Shown here piece after piece: positions 26,901 through 41,900 of a stretch of 64,000 nt of DNA. The position numbers and the translations under genes are program-made. A model generated the notes under the pieces. The model did not search any database and was not told where the DNA came from. It saw only the letters and a program-made list of their open reading frames with translations. Position 1 is the first letter of the stretch; every line of letters starts with the position of its first letter. The DNA comes from Lepidonotus clava (lineage: Eukaryota > Annelida > Polychaeta > Phyllodocida > Polynoidae). The stretch spans positions 21,849,629-21,913,628 of the forward strand of contig OW387147.1 of NCBI GenBank assembly GCA_936440205.1. Direction: 5' to 3'.

Positions 26901-29900
26901 TATTTGATTTAAAGAATAATACTTATTTACCAATTCGTTAATCGTGATTAATAAATCAGCTATGAATAGGAAATAACAATTAACAAGTGATTAAATTTGG
27001 ACATAGACAAATATGGGAAATATTTATTAAATCCTCCTATTACAACAAGCTAAAATTTAAAATTTGACAATGTGTAAAGGTCGGTGGTGTGGGAGCAACT
27101 GAAAATATACTGTCTCTCGCACTATATCTTTTCAGGAAAAGTGAGCAGGGCAATACTGTTGTGAGGGAGCAGACGGACCAAATCTTGAGCTGTAATGAGT
27201 TCCGAGCATTCTGGATTCGGTGGTACCAGGGAGTGGAAGTAATTATCTTATATCATGAAACTGCTAGGATAATAAGCCCATCCCAGTTTACCATGAAATA
27301 TTCTCAAAGTTGCTTCTGTGCTTATTCCATGAATACAATTGCATAATACAAAATTAACCAAAGCAACTTGGTTGATAAATTGCTCCTGAAATTGATCAAT
27401 TGCAGCTTTATATATTTGCCTTTCTCCCATAGGAACCAATGTTAAAGACTGTCAGCCCAGCCTATAATGTCCAACCCTATTTATCCATGGAATGCAGCAT
27501 TTTGATGGGCTGGTTAACCTGCAAATCTGTCAATTGATTAAATTTAAGAAATTATAATGTTTTAGCAACACTTGAGGATTATGGAATAGGGCCTAATACA
27601 ATTGTTGCATATTTCAGTAAATCCAACTCTAGGAGACAAGGGTGGCTTATAGTGTAATTTTGTCCAACCCCTGTCCAACCTTGGGATATACCTAATGTGG
27701 GTTGGGCTTATTATCTTTTTATGATGAAGACTATATATGTATATCAAACTGTGTGATGCTCCAAAGAAAACTCAAGCTTATTTTGTAAACACAAACTTGA
27801 CTTTCCCTTACAGTGTCACACAATGATTCTGTCAGTACAATTGCCATATAATATATATGTGTGTATGTCCTGGCTAATGAATTCTCACATATAAATTTAC
27901 CAAATAATTATCATAACATATTTAGGGTGTCTTATGCATTATACTAATGCTATTCAAACATGTTCGATTCAGGTTGGCTATGGTACTCAAGTTGGAACGA
28001 GACCTTTCATGAAGCTGAGTGAGCTGGCAACATACCCTTTTAAAGCAATGAGTTTAAAGACTGGTTGGGGAGCTACAGGAGTATGGCACTTCTCTGATAT
28101 TGAAGGTACATATTATGTTATTTTATCAGTGTGTTATTGAAATCGACTAAATGATAAACAAGTAATACACAAAGATTGACATTGCTATTCCTTATAAATA
28201 GTTAACTATAATAGCAAGTTATTTGTTTCCATGGACTCACAACTGTTTTGATATAGGATCTGTGGGTTTCTTTTAATGTTTCTTTTTTTTTATTCATATT
28301 ATATTGTAATTAATTCTAGATTGTTCTATTTTTAGATATTGCTATATGTATTATTGCCTTTAATTCATTACTTGCATAACTTTTATTCTAAGGTGACGGT
28401 TTCTATCTGACTCCGCCCTCAAATGCTTGGTATGGACATGTTTGGGTTTACGAACAAACCCACTTCTTTGAGTTTTCTGTGCGCTCATGTGAGGAGGCAA
28501 ATATTTTCTTAAGTGAAACTCCATTCTTGGCTGATAAGTCAAGACCTGGGTATGAGATCCATATTGAAGGAGCAAATGCAGCTGTATCTCGAATTATGAG
28601 GTAAGTCAATACTCTATGATATACGAATAGATAAATATTGACTCAGCATGAATTTCCTTCAGGTTAGGAAAAACGTATCTGAATCCTGATAATTTCATTT
28701 TGAAAGATGTATGCTATACATAGGCCCTATGTTTAATGGTGTGGTTCTCAGATTAGTAATCTAATTTACTTACAAAATTGCTTTTTCTTCAAGGAGCAAA
28801 TAGCTTAGTGCAAAAACATACATGTACTTTGTGCCCTTCTTTGTAATTCCATTGTAAATTCACATTAGTATTTTCTCTATGAATATTTGATTATTATTTG
28901 ACATAAACCCATTACAGATACCCACTCATACAAGATGTGGATCCAATGAAAGCAAATGCCACAACCCCAGGGCTACTTGACTGTGATTACTTTACAAAGC
29001 TGTGGATTTCCTGGAATGATGGAATGATCCGAGTGGGTCATGGCTCCTTGTTTGAAAACCCACTCCTCTATTACCATGATGACAAACCATTCCCAATGCG
29101 AGCGCTCTCCATGTATACACCATTGTCTCAAAAGACCAATGCAGAATGGCAATTCGCCAAGGATGCAGGTGGGTTCGATAATGTGCAAAATAAAAGTGCG
29201 GATCTATTTGTGGTATAAAAATCCATGACCATGTGTTTTGAAAATATCAGAAATGATACATCCAAATATTCAAAAGACGACAGGAGAACTGTATTTTAAT
29301 TATGCATATTATCTATGACACTCTTATTTCGAATAAGGGGTACAGGAGCAATCTCTTTATAATTAAGGGTTATAATCATAAATGCATTCTTGTAACGAAC
29401 GTAAATTTCATATGGAAATGTCTATGTTAGCACTACACATCAACATTAAACAAATACATTATGGAAGAAAATATATTATATTCGTCTTCGTTGAGAAAAC
29501 CCGATCCAATCATTTCTTAATTACCAACAATAAAGATAACCATGACTTAGGTAATGTCACTAATATTTCTGTTTTTGAATTCCAGGAAAAAGCGTTATCT
29601 TCCAGACATATGATGGAAACCCAATTATAGATTGGGTGACAGTGGACGTTACAACAACCTTCACATATCTTCGAGTGGCAGCGTGTTCTGATGCGGAGAT
29701 CCTTTTGTCCAGCTCTGCTGGCGTTACCTATGGCCATAAGATTATCCTAGGAATGGACAAGGAAAGGAGTGTATTAATGGTCCCAGGAACAGAGGAAATA
29801 GTCAACGAAAATGTGGGTAACCCGTTAAAATGCGCAATAGGTAAGATCTACGTTACAATATAGTAGAAAACACAGCCTAGAAAATAGCCTAAGACAGACA

Positions 29901-32900
29901 GTTCAATATTTGACATAAAAGTTTTATCATTCTGAATGCATTTCGGAGCATCAGTTTATTACCATTTAGTTGGTATTTTTTCAATCTAAATGTATCATTA
30001 ATTAGGTAAATCATTTGCCAAGCAGGAATAGATATTTTAATTCAGAACAGTCTGACCAATATAATGTTATAGATCCAGAAGGCTTTAAAGTGTAATTTCA
30101 ATATCGCAGTTAGTATGAGTTGTTTTTACTTGTTGCAGGTGTGTGGTTTTGGCTGAGTTGGTTTAATGGTACCATTTCCATGGGCCATGGCTTTGAGAGT
30201 GGGTCAGATATTATTGTGGCTTACGACACGAACCTGGAGGGGAAGAAGTTTGAATTTGGAGCCATTGGTTTTAGGACACTGAAAGAAGTCGGAGCATGGG
30301 AATTTTCTCAGATGGAAGGTAGTGTCATTCTTTTATTCAAAGTATTAGCATTTGATGATATAACATAGTGAAAATATAGTAGATCTTATGCGATTTTATA
30401 TTCATGTTTTTTTAGAAAATGTATTTTCATACATTCTTTTCTCGGAAGCTTTCAGCGTAGAATTTATTTTTGGTTTTCTTTCTCCCTGCATCCAAACAAA
30501 AAGCCAAAATAGGATCTAGTTTCAACTTATCTCGAAAACAAAGAAAATTTTATTTTGTAGGACTTATTGACCATCATTGCATATTTAAATTAGTAATTGC
30601 TATCAATTCATTTTAAAGGTGGAGAAATTGAAGTGTCTACGGCAGGGGCAAAAGGTTATAAACATGCCTGGCTTCTCACTACATTCAGTATTTTCCACTT
30701 CAAAGTACAGGTACGATAGCTTCTCATGAAAAGGAGATCTGATATATTTTCATTCAATCAGTTGTGTTTACTTTTCAACCATAAACTTGTAAGGTTTATG
30801 AATATACTGAAGGGAAATTTAAGTCACAATCTTTATAAAATTATATATAACTATCATACATACATACATATATAATCCTGAATACTGATATATGGGAACT
30901 TTGGAAAAACGTTTGGAAAAGCATATTCATTTTCAAATGTCTATAAATTGTATAATCGTTATTCGCCTTATCTCCAAAATGCTCTTGATACTACTTTATT
31001 AAGGAGACTGTGGTACAAGATGTATTGGTATATTGCATTAGTTTGAGAATCAGCCCACAATCTTTACAGAATACAAATAACATTATTTGCTGTTGCTTTC
31101 CTCAAAGGCATGTAATGATGCTACTATCGCCTTGGCCGAAGATTCAAGTGAATTTGACATAAATGGTACTAAAAGTTATGAGGTAAGAACATATAAAGGT
31201 AATTGAACTGTATGATTGTTTGCTTGTGGAAAAAAATTATTTCATTATGTTCCAGGATAACTTTGATTACAATGTTACATTTTAGTTTTGATTAATAATA
31301 ATAATAATAATATATAATTATTAACATCATAAGTAAAAAAAACTTATGGATTGATGGTAATCAAGGTTAAATGGTAGGACTGCTACTAAACTCTACATGT
31401 TTTTATTTCTTGTAATTGAATAACATTATCAGTTTATTCTTATTTACTGCTCTCCTACCATTTTTTCTCAATCTTGTTTTCCCAATGCAGCTGAGACTTG
31501 GTACAAATGGAAACAAAAATATTGAACTTTGGAAATATACTGAAGGAGGAGCACCCACCATGCTGAATTCAAAAGCTGTAGATGGTCTGCTAAACTGTGA
31601 CAGGTTTATGCCCTTCTGGCTCACGTGGAGTACTCTAGATGACAAGAGAATCTTCCGTTTTGGTATTGGGCCTGACCTTTTTGATGCAGAGATGTATAAG
31701 TATGAAGATACAGACAAACCCTACCAAATCTCCAGCATAGGTTTCGCCTCTGAAAACAGCGAAGTGGCCAAGTGGATTTTCAAAGATGATGCAGGTGATG
31801 TGAAAGCTAATATGTTATCATTTTTAGCAGTCCTGTCATGTTTTTTGATTTAATCCATAGACTTGAAACATCTTTGGTTAATTGGGTCATCTGTTATGAA
31901 TTTATGTTTCACATTCTGTAAGGTATATGGACGACCTAAGACCTTGTCTCTTTTGATATTTGGCAAAAATTTTCTAATCTATTTATGTCACAACTATCTC
32001 ACATGTTTCCAGCTTTCACAGCTTCTTTTCTTATCTGTACTGTCTTTTTCAGCTGTTCTTACTAGACTGCACACTGACACTTTATTCAACTATGGAAAGA
32101 TCCTTTACCATGTGGCTACCACCACATCCTTCATCTTCAAAGTAAAGGCTGCCAAAGATGCCCATATTGTCCTGTATGAGCATTACCATAAAGATAAAGC
32201 CTATGAGTTTGTGATTGGGATGGCTGGCAACAACTTCACAGCTATAAGAGTGTAAGTGGCTACAATAATGCTATTATGGGACAAACTGCCCAAAGATACA
32301 CAAAGTGCTGATACATTACAAGATTTTAAGAGAAGAGTTAAAAAGAATTTTGTAGATGGTTTGTTTGTAAATATTTAGTCGTATTAACCACGTTCGAATG
32401 TTCCTTCATCTCCTATTCTTGTATAGAACATAGCAAGATTAAAACTGATACAGATGTATTAACTAGGTACACCATAAAGATATGTGCATTGTTTAACTAA
32501 TTGTATTAGACTACAAGTCAGAAGCACCATTAATTGCACCTTTATTTATCTCACAATTATCTTCTGTTAAATTTAAGATGTTAGTTTGGTATGTACTCAA
32601 CCTCAGAAATTGTAATGTGCCAACCGGCACAGCATTTATTCGGGAGACCAGTGCTTATCCAGCACTGAGAATTTACGATGCTGTATAAAATTACTTGAAT
32701 AAAAAATAAATAAATAAGAAGAGAATCTATATCATGAAAAGTTGTCATCATAGGTTCCTCTTCATTTATGACAAAGCACAAGGTTTCTCTTTGTGAGTAC
32801 ACGTCCTAGGTCATAGTAAGTTATTATGTTCAGTTGCAGTTAAATTGTAACGGGACCAACATATTTTTTTTAAAAAAAGTTTAATGTTGAGGATACAAGC

Positions 32901-35900
32901 AATTAGTTTATAACCATACAAACAATTTGCAAAACACTGCATTATCACATTATCACATGTGGTTTTATAAGATGTTTTCGTTTTGGATCAGCCTATTTAA
33001 TTTTGATAAGGAGTGATTAACTCGAGTTTCATCATTTTTAAAACTACTTATTATTACTAAAAACTCACTGATTTTTTTCATTCTAATCTTTTGCAGAGGT
33101 TCATTGACACAACCTGTGGCATATAAACGAACAACTAATGTTTTGTCAGACAAGGAATATAGGCTTTTCTGGATCAGCTGGGCAAACAACAGGCTAGCTA
33201 TTGGCAGGGGCAGTGCGGTGGGCAGGGAGGAAATAGCTTCCCACAACTCAGCAACTATTCCATTCATTCAATACCTGTCCATCTCTACATGGTTGGACGT
33301 GGCTGGCTCCTGGGAGATACTACCAGAAAGATGTAAGTTTTATTTACACTTATCATTTTCATTTTATCATTTTAAATCCAATCTTACATACATGAATTCT
33401 TCCTTGGGTATTTCATGGATGACTGTATGTACTTTTATAGTCAATGTTTTAAAATTCTTTTCTAGATGAGCTATTGGTTTTTAAGCCAGATGTAGGCCCT
33501 ATCCAATTTATGTTTCTATCTACATAAAACTCCTTAAAAGTCCCTGATATCTAGCTCAAGACTTATGCCACGTACCCACTTGGGCGACCAACGACAGCAA
33601 TTAGTGGTTTTCAGCAGCGACCAAGAAGAAAATGATAGTCGCCAGGCAACTAATTAGTCATCGATCGACTAAAAAATGACCTCCACATTGGGTCCTCTTG
33701 TAGGTAGTTGCCAGGTGATGAGAGGACACTTTAGTAATTCGCCCGGCGATTAACTAGTCGCCCATGGGTAAAGAAAATTGGGTAAAGGGAATTATATACA
33801 TTATCAAATATATCATGTATATTCACCATACCTGATTAATAGTGTTCATGGCTGATACGAGATTCCTTTACATTTGGAAGTATATTGTAAAACATCAATG
33901 GTGCAGTACTTATAATTAACCAAACTTCACAACACAACAATCTAAAAGGGAATTTTATGCCTATTTCTAGATAACACTCTTCAGTTCAAGACTCCAAGTG
34001 ACCAAGACGAAGCAAGTATGTCTTTTGAATATGGTGAATCAAAGAAGGAAGTAACATTTGAGGTTCGCGCATGCTCAGAGGCTCAGATCCGCTTCATGCC
34101 AAAATTAGGAGACAGCCCCAATTATGAACTGGTAATTGGTGGAAATGATAACACAATGACTAAACTCTACAAAAAAGGCAACCGGGTCCGTGAAAAGGTA
34201 CTGGTTTTGATGATTTTTCTAACATTTGCTGATCAGCTATTAGTGCCATATTTATCATATAATTATGTTTAGGGGGCCTTCCATTAAGTACGTACGCACA
34301 TTCTCAAAAATCTCGGACCCCCTCTCCCCTCCTTGATGCGTACATACTAAATGGAAGGCTCATAGGCTTATCTATCACTGATTATTATGTAATACTTAGT
34401 ATTGTTGAATACCTTCAAAGAGGGATATTCTGTGTGACAGATGGAATCACCAACAATAGTACATTAATCCTAATGAATTGATTAGTTACAAAGATATCGA
34501 CAATAATAACCAATAATCATCATGTTCATTGAATACATCTTAACATATTTTTATGATTGAATAAAAGAAATGCATATACTACATGAATGGGTTCTGCATA
34601 TCTACAGACCATGTAAGCTTTGTAAATAAATCTAATGAATGCATTGTAGCCTATGCTGGACGTGCTGAGCTGCTCTGCATTCCGCAAGTTCTGGTTGAGC
34701 TGGGAAGATGGACAATTCACCTTGGCTAAAGGTTCACTGGCAGGGCAGCGGATTCTGGAATGGGAGGATTCTAACCCCCTATCAATACACAGTCTGAATA
34801 TTGCCACAGGAATGCAACAAATGGGTGACTGGAACATCCCAAGATATGCTGGTAACCGGAGCTTCCATTGTTCTAAATGTATTATATATGTAATGTAAAC
34901 TTCTAACTGAGTTGTAATATCCAGTTGGGATGAGATAACAAGATGTACGGGTCAATGAACAGCGTGTGTACTTAATGATATAGATTTCCATATATCATAA
35001 TGGGTGAAACAACTATTTCATATGATTATTTTAAACTTTAACTGACTGACAAGCACTGAACCTTATGAGAGTCCTTGCTTTACAACATACATTTAATACA
35101 TTTATTTATCAGTCGAAACTTTTATTGAATATAGGATCAATTAAGACAAGCTATATGTGTAAATAAATAGTCGCATTTAGTCTTTATTGTTTTCAGCTCC
35201 ACATGTTCGTTATATGGCCTATGCTCACCGTAGTTACGAAGGTTTCTGGATGACAGTTTCTGAGCTGACGTCCTATGTGTTCCGCATTAAGGCTCACAGC
35301 TATGCACACATACTTTTCACTGACGTTCCTGGGGTGACCACACGCACAGCATATGAAATCATCATTGGAACTGACTTTAATTTAAAAACTAACATAAGAG
35401 AGACTAAATCAGATAAGTTACTGGTATCACAGCCAACCAAAGGGATCCTTTCAGATGAGGAGTATAGGTGGTTCTGGGTCTCCTGGGGTCATTATAAGGA
35501 AGATTCCAATGGTCTTATAAAGGTAAGTAGCCATCTTTCATACAAATTAATGAGATTTAACCATTTGTATAATTACAACTAATATTTGTTAAATATAGAA
35601 TATTTTTTGTACCTTAATTGACATCTAGAAAACAAGAGGAGAATTAGATTTAATACGTCAGAGATTTTATGGGGAAATAATTATGATAACATTATGATCT
35701 TGATGAATATCATCAAACACTATTGAAATAATATAGAGACTTACCTGAAAGGACATGCAATGTTGTATCACTTTAGAAATAGGCATGGAAATATGCATTG
35801 TAGATTATTATGAGGTTAAAAAATAATATTCGCGAGAAATGAGGAACTGAACTGTGTTAAATGGAATCCTTCAAAGCCAGAATTAAACAAAATTACTTTT

Positions 35901-38900
35901 TTCTTCATATTTCAGTTTGGAAAAGGAGTGCTACCAGGTGATGATGAGGTTATAAGAGCGTCAATGACTGAAACAATAGACATTAATGGAATCGGATTCT
36001 CTGCCAGTAACAACAAGAATGTCAGCTGGGAGTTAATGGCATACACAGGTAAACAGCTAAAATTTAATGATAGAAGAGGCTATGGTTATATGCATACATC
36101 CTAGAGTTGTAGATGGTTTTTCAATTGAAGTGTAACAAGAGGACCAACCAGTTTCTGCACCTTTTTATATTTACAATTCTCCCCTACAGTTACAATGAGA
36201 ATTTATTACTGGACTGAATTTGCGTCAAGCGAAAATGTCCATCCCTTTATCTTGACAAATTTCAATGAAGATATTTGCACTCTATAAAATCAGATATACC
36301 AGTTATTATCAATATACCGCATCAGGAACCAGTAGCAAAGAATGTTTCTGGCATTACACACGGATAACCGTTTGCTGGTACCCAACTGTCAAGGAAAGCC
36401 ATTCCCCGCTCATTTCATAAAAAATAATGTACATCCTCGTCCCTCTTATCTGATTACAGATGGTAACTTCTACCTGCTGCGGACGGACGATGTGGCCTAT
36501 GATAAGGGAGCCTGGTTAACCCCTATAGATCAGCGTCTCAGCTTCAGGGTTAAGGGGCGTCTGGATGCACGAATAGCCCTACTCACCCACAAGGGGGATC
36601 AGGCCAGTGGCTATGAGGTCCTTCTGGGTGGATTCGACAACACTGGGTCCGCTATATATGGCGGTACAAAGGTTAGTGGATTGTTATTTTGAGGTATTGA
36701 AGGAATTCACAGAATTGATGAGGCTGTTTTGTCTGTAGCTTGTACAATACCGTTTGAATAGTAATATTAGGCATACTGAATTAGGAGTGTCATAGAAATG
36801 TATGACAATGATTATATGAATATTTTTTGAATTAAACTATCAAAAACAAATGATATATGCATACAGAAATGTTACCCTCATACATTATGTAGACCCCCCT
36901 ATACACAAAGAAATCGGGCAAAATAATGAAATACATATGAAATTCGTTTTCTCTATAGAAATAACCTAAACATTAGGGTTAGATAGATCGATACAAAGAG
37001 TGCCATGAATATCAGTAAAAGTGGGACTTAGACCTTACTTTGCAATTGTGGGTCACATTTTGCATGTTCTATAATTATCTTTCCTTACTAGGGTGAAGCA
37101 GGCACAGAACTAGTGAAGACAACTGGAGCAGGCACCTTGAACTCTGACAGGTCTAAGCAGTTCTGGGTGTCTTGGGACTCTAATAACATACGTGTGGGGG
37201 AGGGCTATACAGATACGACCCCCTTCCTGAAGTACACGACACGGATGACGAACATCGAACAGATCAATGTGTTGGGATTCACCTCCACTGAGACCTCAGA
37301 TGCCGAGTGGCAGATCCCGCAAAATCAGGGTGAACAGAATTATGTTATTTATTTTCTAAAATTGTTATGGGGCCAGATCTGAATGTATTGGGATCCAGGA
37401 CTGCCAATAAAACTGGGCTGTAACATTTTAAAGAAGAGGCAATAATCTATACAATAATGTAAATGAGGTTAAACGTTTTTGTTTTCTAATCATATTAACC
37501 ATCTGCCACAATAGTTGGAGGGTACATATGAGCCTCTAGATAGTGCAGCACTTAGCCTTCCTAATCTTTCTCACTAATTATTCTCTTGGTGAAATACCTC
37601 TATGAAAAAAATAAATAACTTCTTGTAAATCACTGAAAACAACATGTAGCAAAAAAAGACGCACTACATTCATTATATTATTATGATTTGTTGGAGAAAG
37701 AAATAACTTTTTATTTTTAATTTCTCAGAAAATTCGCTGGTCCTGACCACCCAGCCCGGAGAGTCCCATGGCCAGCACTGGTTGTCACTTGGTGAGATGG
37801 ATCGAGTCGTGCTGCGTGTCAAAGCGTGTGAAATGGCCAAGATTCTTTTCGTTGCCAGACCAGATGACACCACTACCACATCAGAAATTGTGATAGGCCT
37901 AAACAACAAGTGAATATCACATTGGATATCTTTTAGATTGATAGTATAAGATACGAATGTTTGTTTTTGCTTTGCTCAGCTAGAGGAGTCCTGCCTTGTC
38001 GAATATGATGATATATAAGACGTTTAGATTAAAGGCCAAATGAACACTTCGATAGCGCTTGATTCATGTTTAGCATTCAATGCATATGATATACTGATAT
38101 ATCAGCTACTTACTTCCTACACGGCTAGATGCAACGTTGTGGTTAATCAGCAGCTAGTTATACAAACGTCAACCATACCTTATAAATACATGTAATAAAC
38201 ATGTCCTTTCCAATATGTATCATTATAGACATGGTCCCTTGTCCATTTCTTGGGTGATCACCTTGTACTCTTGACCATTCAGCTATTCAATAGATATGGA
38301 ATTATGAATCCTAAATAACATCAATAGTTACTATGACATCAAATGATAATTTTAGATCAATTTAGCATTAATATAAATTTTGTTCTACATAGTTGTGGAA
38401 TGAGAATAATAGTAATGAGGAGTATAACTACGTTTTGGGCCGTAAGGTACCAGCCAGTTATTATCACTGTACCACGCCGGGAACTTTCTTTTCCACTGGT
38501 TCCTGGCGAGATACACCAATAGCCATTGACCCAGTTTCCTTGAAAAGTAGTTCTCCTCCTAGGGGCAGATCCAGGCGGGGGGGGGGGGGGGGGGGGGAGG
38601 TCCAGGAGGTCCTGATCCCCTCTTTTGCTGGACCCTTAAACTGCAAAAAGAGGGGGAAATGTCATATGCGTATGCGCAAATGCACACCGCTTTAGAACTT
38701 AACCTTTACGCCGACCCCCCTTTTAAAAATCCTGTATCTGCCCCTTCCCCCTCAACAAACTGATCACCAATATTTATGATGCTTTGTCCATTTCTGGGCA
38801 TTGCGGCGTCATCTACACAATTAATACATTTGCTATTTCTTTCTCACCACAGAACAATAATTCGAGATGAAGTTGGGGAAGCCAAAGCCTCTGAAGACAC

Positions 38901-41900
38901 ACCGAATGTCCTGGATTGTAACCATTTCCGGTCCTTCTGGATCTATTGGAGCCAGGACCAAATCTACGTTGGAATGGGGACAATAATCAATAACCACTTT
39001 TTGGTCAAGTAAGATATGATTAGAAACGTGTGTGAATACTGGGGGTTTTGCATGAGAAATTAAAAATTATGAAAAATTATATTATTCCAACCTCTTTATG
39101 GCTAAAAATGGATCAACGGGGTTGGAATGTCTCAAAATTTAATTCAAATTTAATTCAAACTTATCCTTTTCAATGATTCCATGAAATTACCACACAAAAA
39201 ACATAACTGTTATTCCAATCACCATTAACTTTAAAATATTTTCAGCCATACCATTAGACAGGAAAACTAACATCGGATTCTTCTCCCTATTTCAGGTATG
39301 AAGCTAACAACCTTCATGATATCCAGTTCTTATCCCTCGCCTCTGGAATGGGTCCTCTACTGGATGGCGATGATGAGCAACCAGCAATCTGGCAGATCTT
39401 TGGCTTCAGGGGTTTGTATTACAGCTTAAATAAAACTTATAAGAAAGATATGATGTCTAAATGGTCGTTTTTACATGCCCAAGAAATTTCGAGTTGGTCG
39501 GCACCACCATAACCATTTTGTTGGCTGCCGCCAAACTTACAAATTGTCTTGTTCTGGCTGCTGACTAGTACCTTTGTCGCCATCTCTTTGCCTAGAAAAA
39601 TCAAACATGTTTCATCTTGTCAGCTGAAAACGCCCCTTATTGAACGGCAAGTTTCATTCTATGCTCCTAATATGGGCCCTTGGTTGGTGGTGGTTTGTCA
39701 GCAATAACATCCCAACATGGTGGCAAAATTTTTAGTCCTACCAGCGCTAATATTAAGCTTCCGACAACATTAAGGTGAATTTGTGCATGTTGAATAAAGG
39801 CTGGTGACTAGTGCTTGTTGGTGGCCAAAAGATGTTAACCCAGTTGGCCACCCAGATATCCCTTATGGCACTGAAACATTCAGCTTTAGTTGAAGTTTTT
39901 CAATCCTAGTCTCTGAGCAATATAATTAGGCCTATTTTCTAAAAAAAAAAAGAAGATAATAATCTGAATATGCAAAAAATAGCAACTTTGTTTCTAGTTC
40001 AAAGTTTTTGTTTAAATGTATGTGTCTGTTTCAGGTAACACAATCAAAGCCTTTACACCAAAAGAGCTGAATTATGATGCAATTGATATCTACCCCAAAG
40101 ACCCAAACAACTTTTACACCAGCTTCAGGGTGCGAGCATGTAACACTGCCCACTTCATCATAGCTCCAAAGACAAACCTCGACGCAGGCACTTATGATGT
40201 GGTCTTTGGATCTAACGACAACTCCAAGTATGAGATCCTCAAAGGTGGCTTACTGCTACAATCAGTCATTACATACAACATTCTTTCCGCTGAACAGTTC
40301 AGGAGATTCTGGGTCAACTGGCATTGGGGCAACCTAACTGCTGGTCGTGGAGAAGTTGGGCAGTATCATGCAATTGCCAATTACGATAAAACATTCCCAA
40401 CCATGAATTCTGCTGCCTTCTCAACATCAAATACATGTCCAGGAAACTGGGATATTGACCAAAGAATTGGTAAATATTTTATTCTGATTACTTTGATATT
40501 ATATCTTCCTTGTGGCAATACCTTTATACATGTAATATGAAATTAGAACTTTGATATAAAGTACATATGATTTCCTTTGTATTAATTACCCCATTTTAGT
40601 AAATTTTATATCCCATTGCATTAATCTTTTGGATTCATTGAGTTTATTTGCTGATTGTTTTGCCTGCTTTTTATTTAAAAAACCATAACCAATTTTCAGA
40701 GATAAAATCACAAACAATATAATGAGCTAGGAGTTGTGTTTAGGTAACTGAATTATAAAATCATGACACATTAGATTACAGTGCAACATCTTTTTAGATG
40801 AAAGAAATATTGTTTGGATAAAGTCACTAAGAAAACTAACAAGATGATTCTGCTTTTCCGCACCTAATTGCAGGAGATTCCATCCAAGTGCATACTCTGG
40901 GAGAACATGTATACAAGAGAATCCATATCATGATGATGGACAGTTACTCCTTTGTCTTCAAGGTTAAAGCTGCCAGTAGTGTCCACATAGCCCTGTCTGT
41001 GGTACCAACTATGACCCAAACAGAGACCTGGGAAATAGGACTCATGGCCAACAATGGCAAAGAAAGCTTTATCAGAGATTCGATAAAAGGCAGCAACTAT
41101 TTGGATAAGAAACCAACTTCTGATCTCCTTGACAAGACCCAGTTCAAAACGTTCTGGGTATCCTGGAAAAATGGGGTAGGTAAAAATGATGACTTTTGGT
41201 ATTGATTATTTCTATTGAATGAGAGATCGAAGTCTGTAACACATTTTCTGAGAAACCAAAGGAGGGGATTTTCATAGTGGGGTAGTTAAAAGTGATGGAA
41301 TAGTTGAATAATAATGATAGCCATTAAATTTCAGGTACATATAACTTACTCTGCTAACAAGTTGTAGGTGCTATGAATAAAATCACATTTCCTTTCATTC
41401 TTTCCTGTTCTTTACAACATGTTTATTTCAGAGAATTGCGATGGGCCGAGAATCGTCATTTGGCCTCCTTGAGATAGTAGGTGCTGATGTGAAGGACCTC
41501 CCGGACTTTGCATCTGTTTCCTTCAGCACTGCTCTGACCGTGCCTGCCGACTGGCAATTCACATTCGTGGACAATGTCGCTGATTGTAAGGAAATTAAGA
41601 TAATATAACCGAAATGTTTCAAAGAAATATCAAAACTAATATATACAAGGTGAAATATCTTTTAGATTTTGGTGAGCTATTGTAATTTACCGTAACTATG
41701 CACGTTTTTCATGGACCTGCGCAGTGAACCCTCTGAAATATCTTTGTATTGTTCCAAATCGCTTAACCCTGGTCCCATTGAGGGCAATATCCCTGTCACT
41801 TGGTCCAGATCTGTCTGCTGGCATAATGCCACACTATTGAAAAGGGCGTATAATTTCAGGGTTTTTTTCCCCAAATTTAATCACGGTACAAGTCTAGCTT

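Noticed and set aside
39470-39860. GGTCGGCACCACC / GTTGGTGGCC-type inverted segments
   Set aside because: The two ends do not align well enough to define an element.
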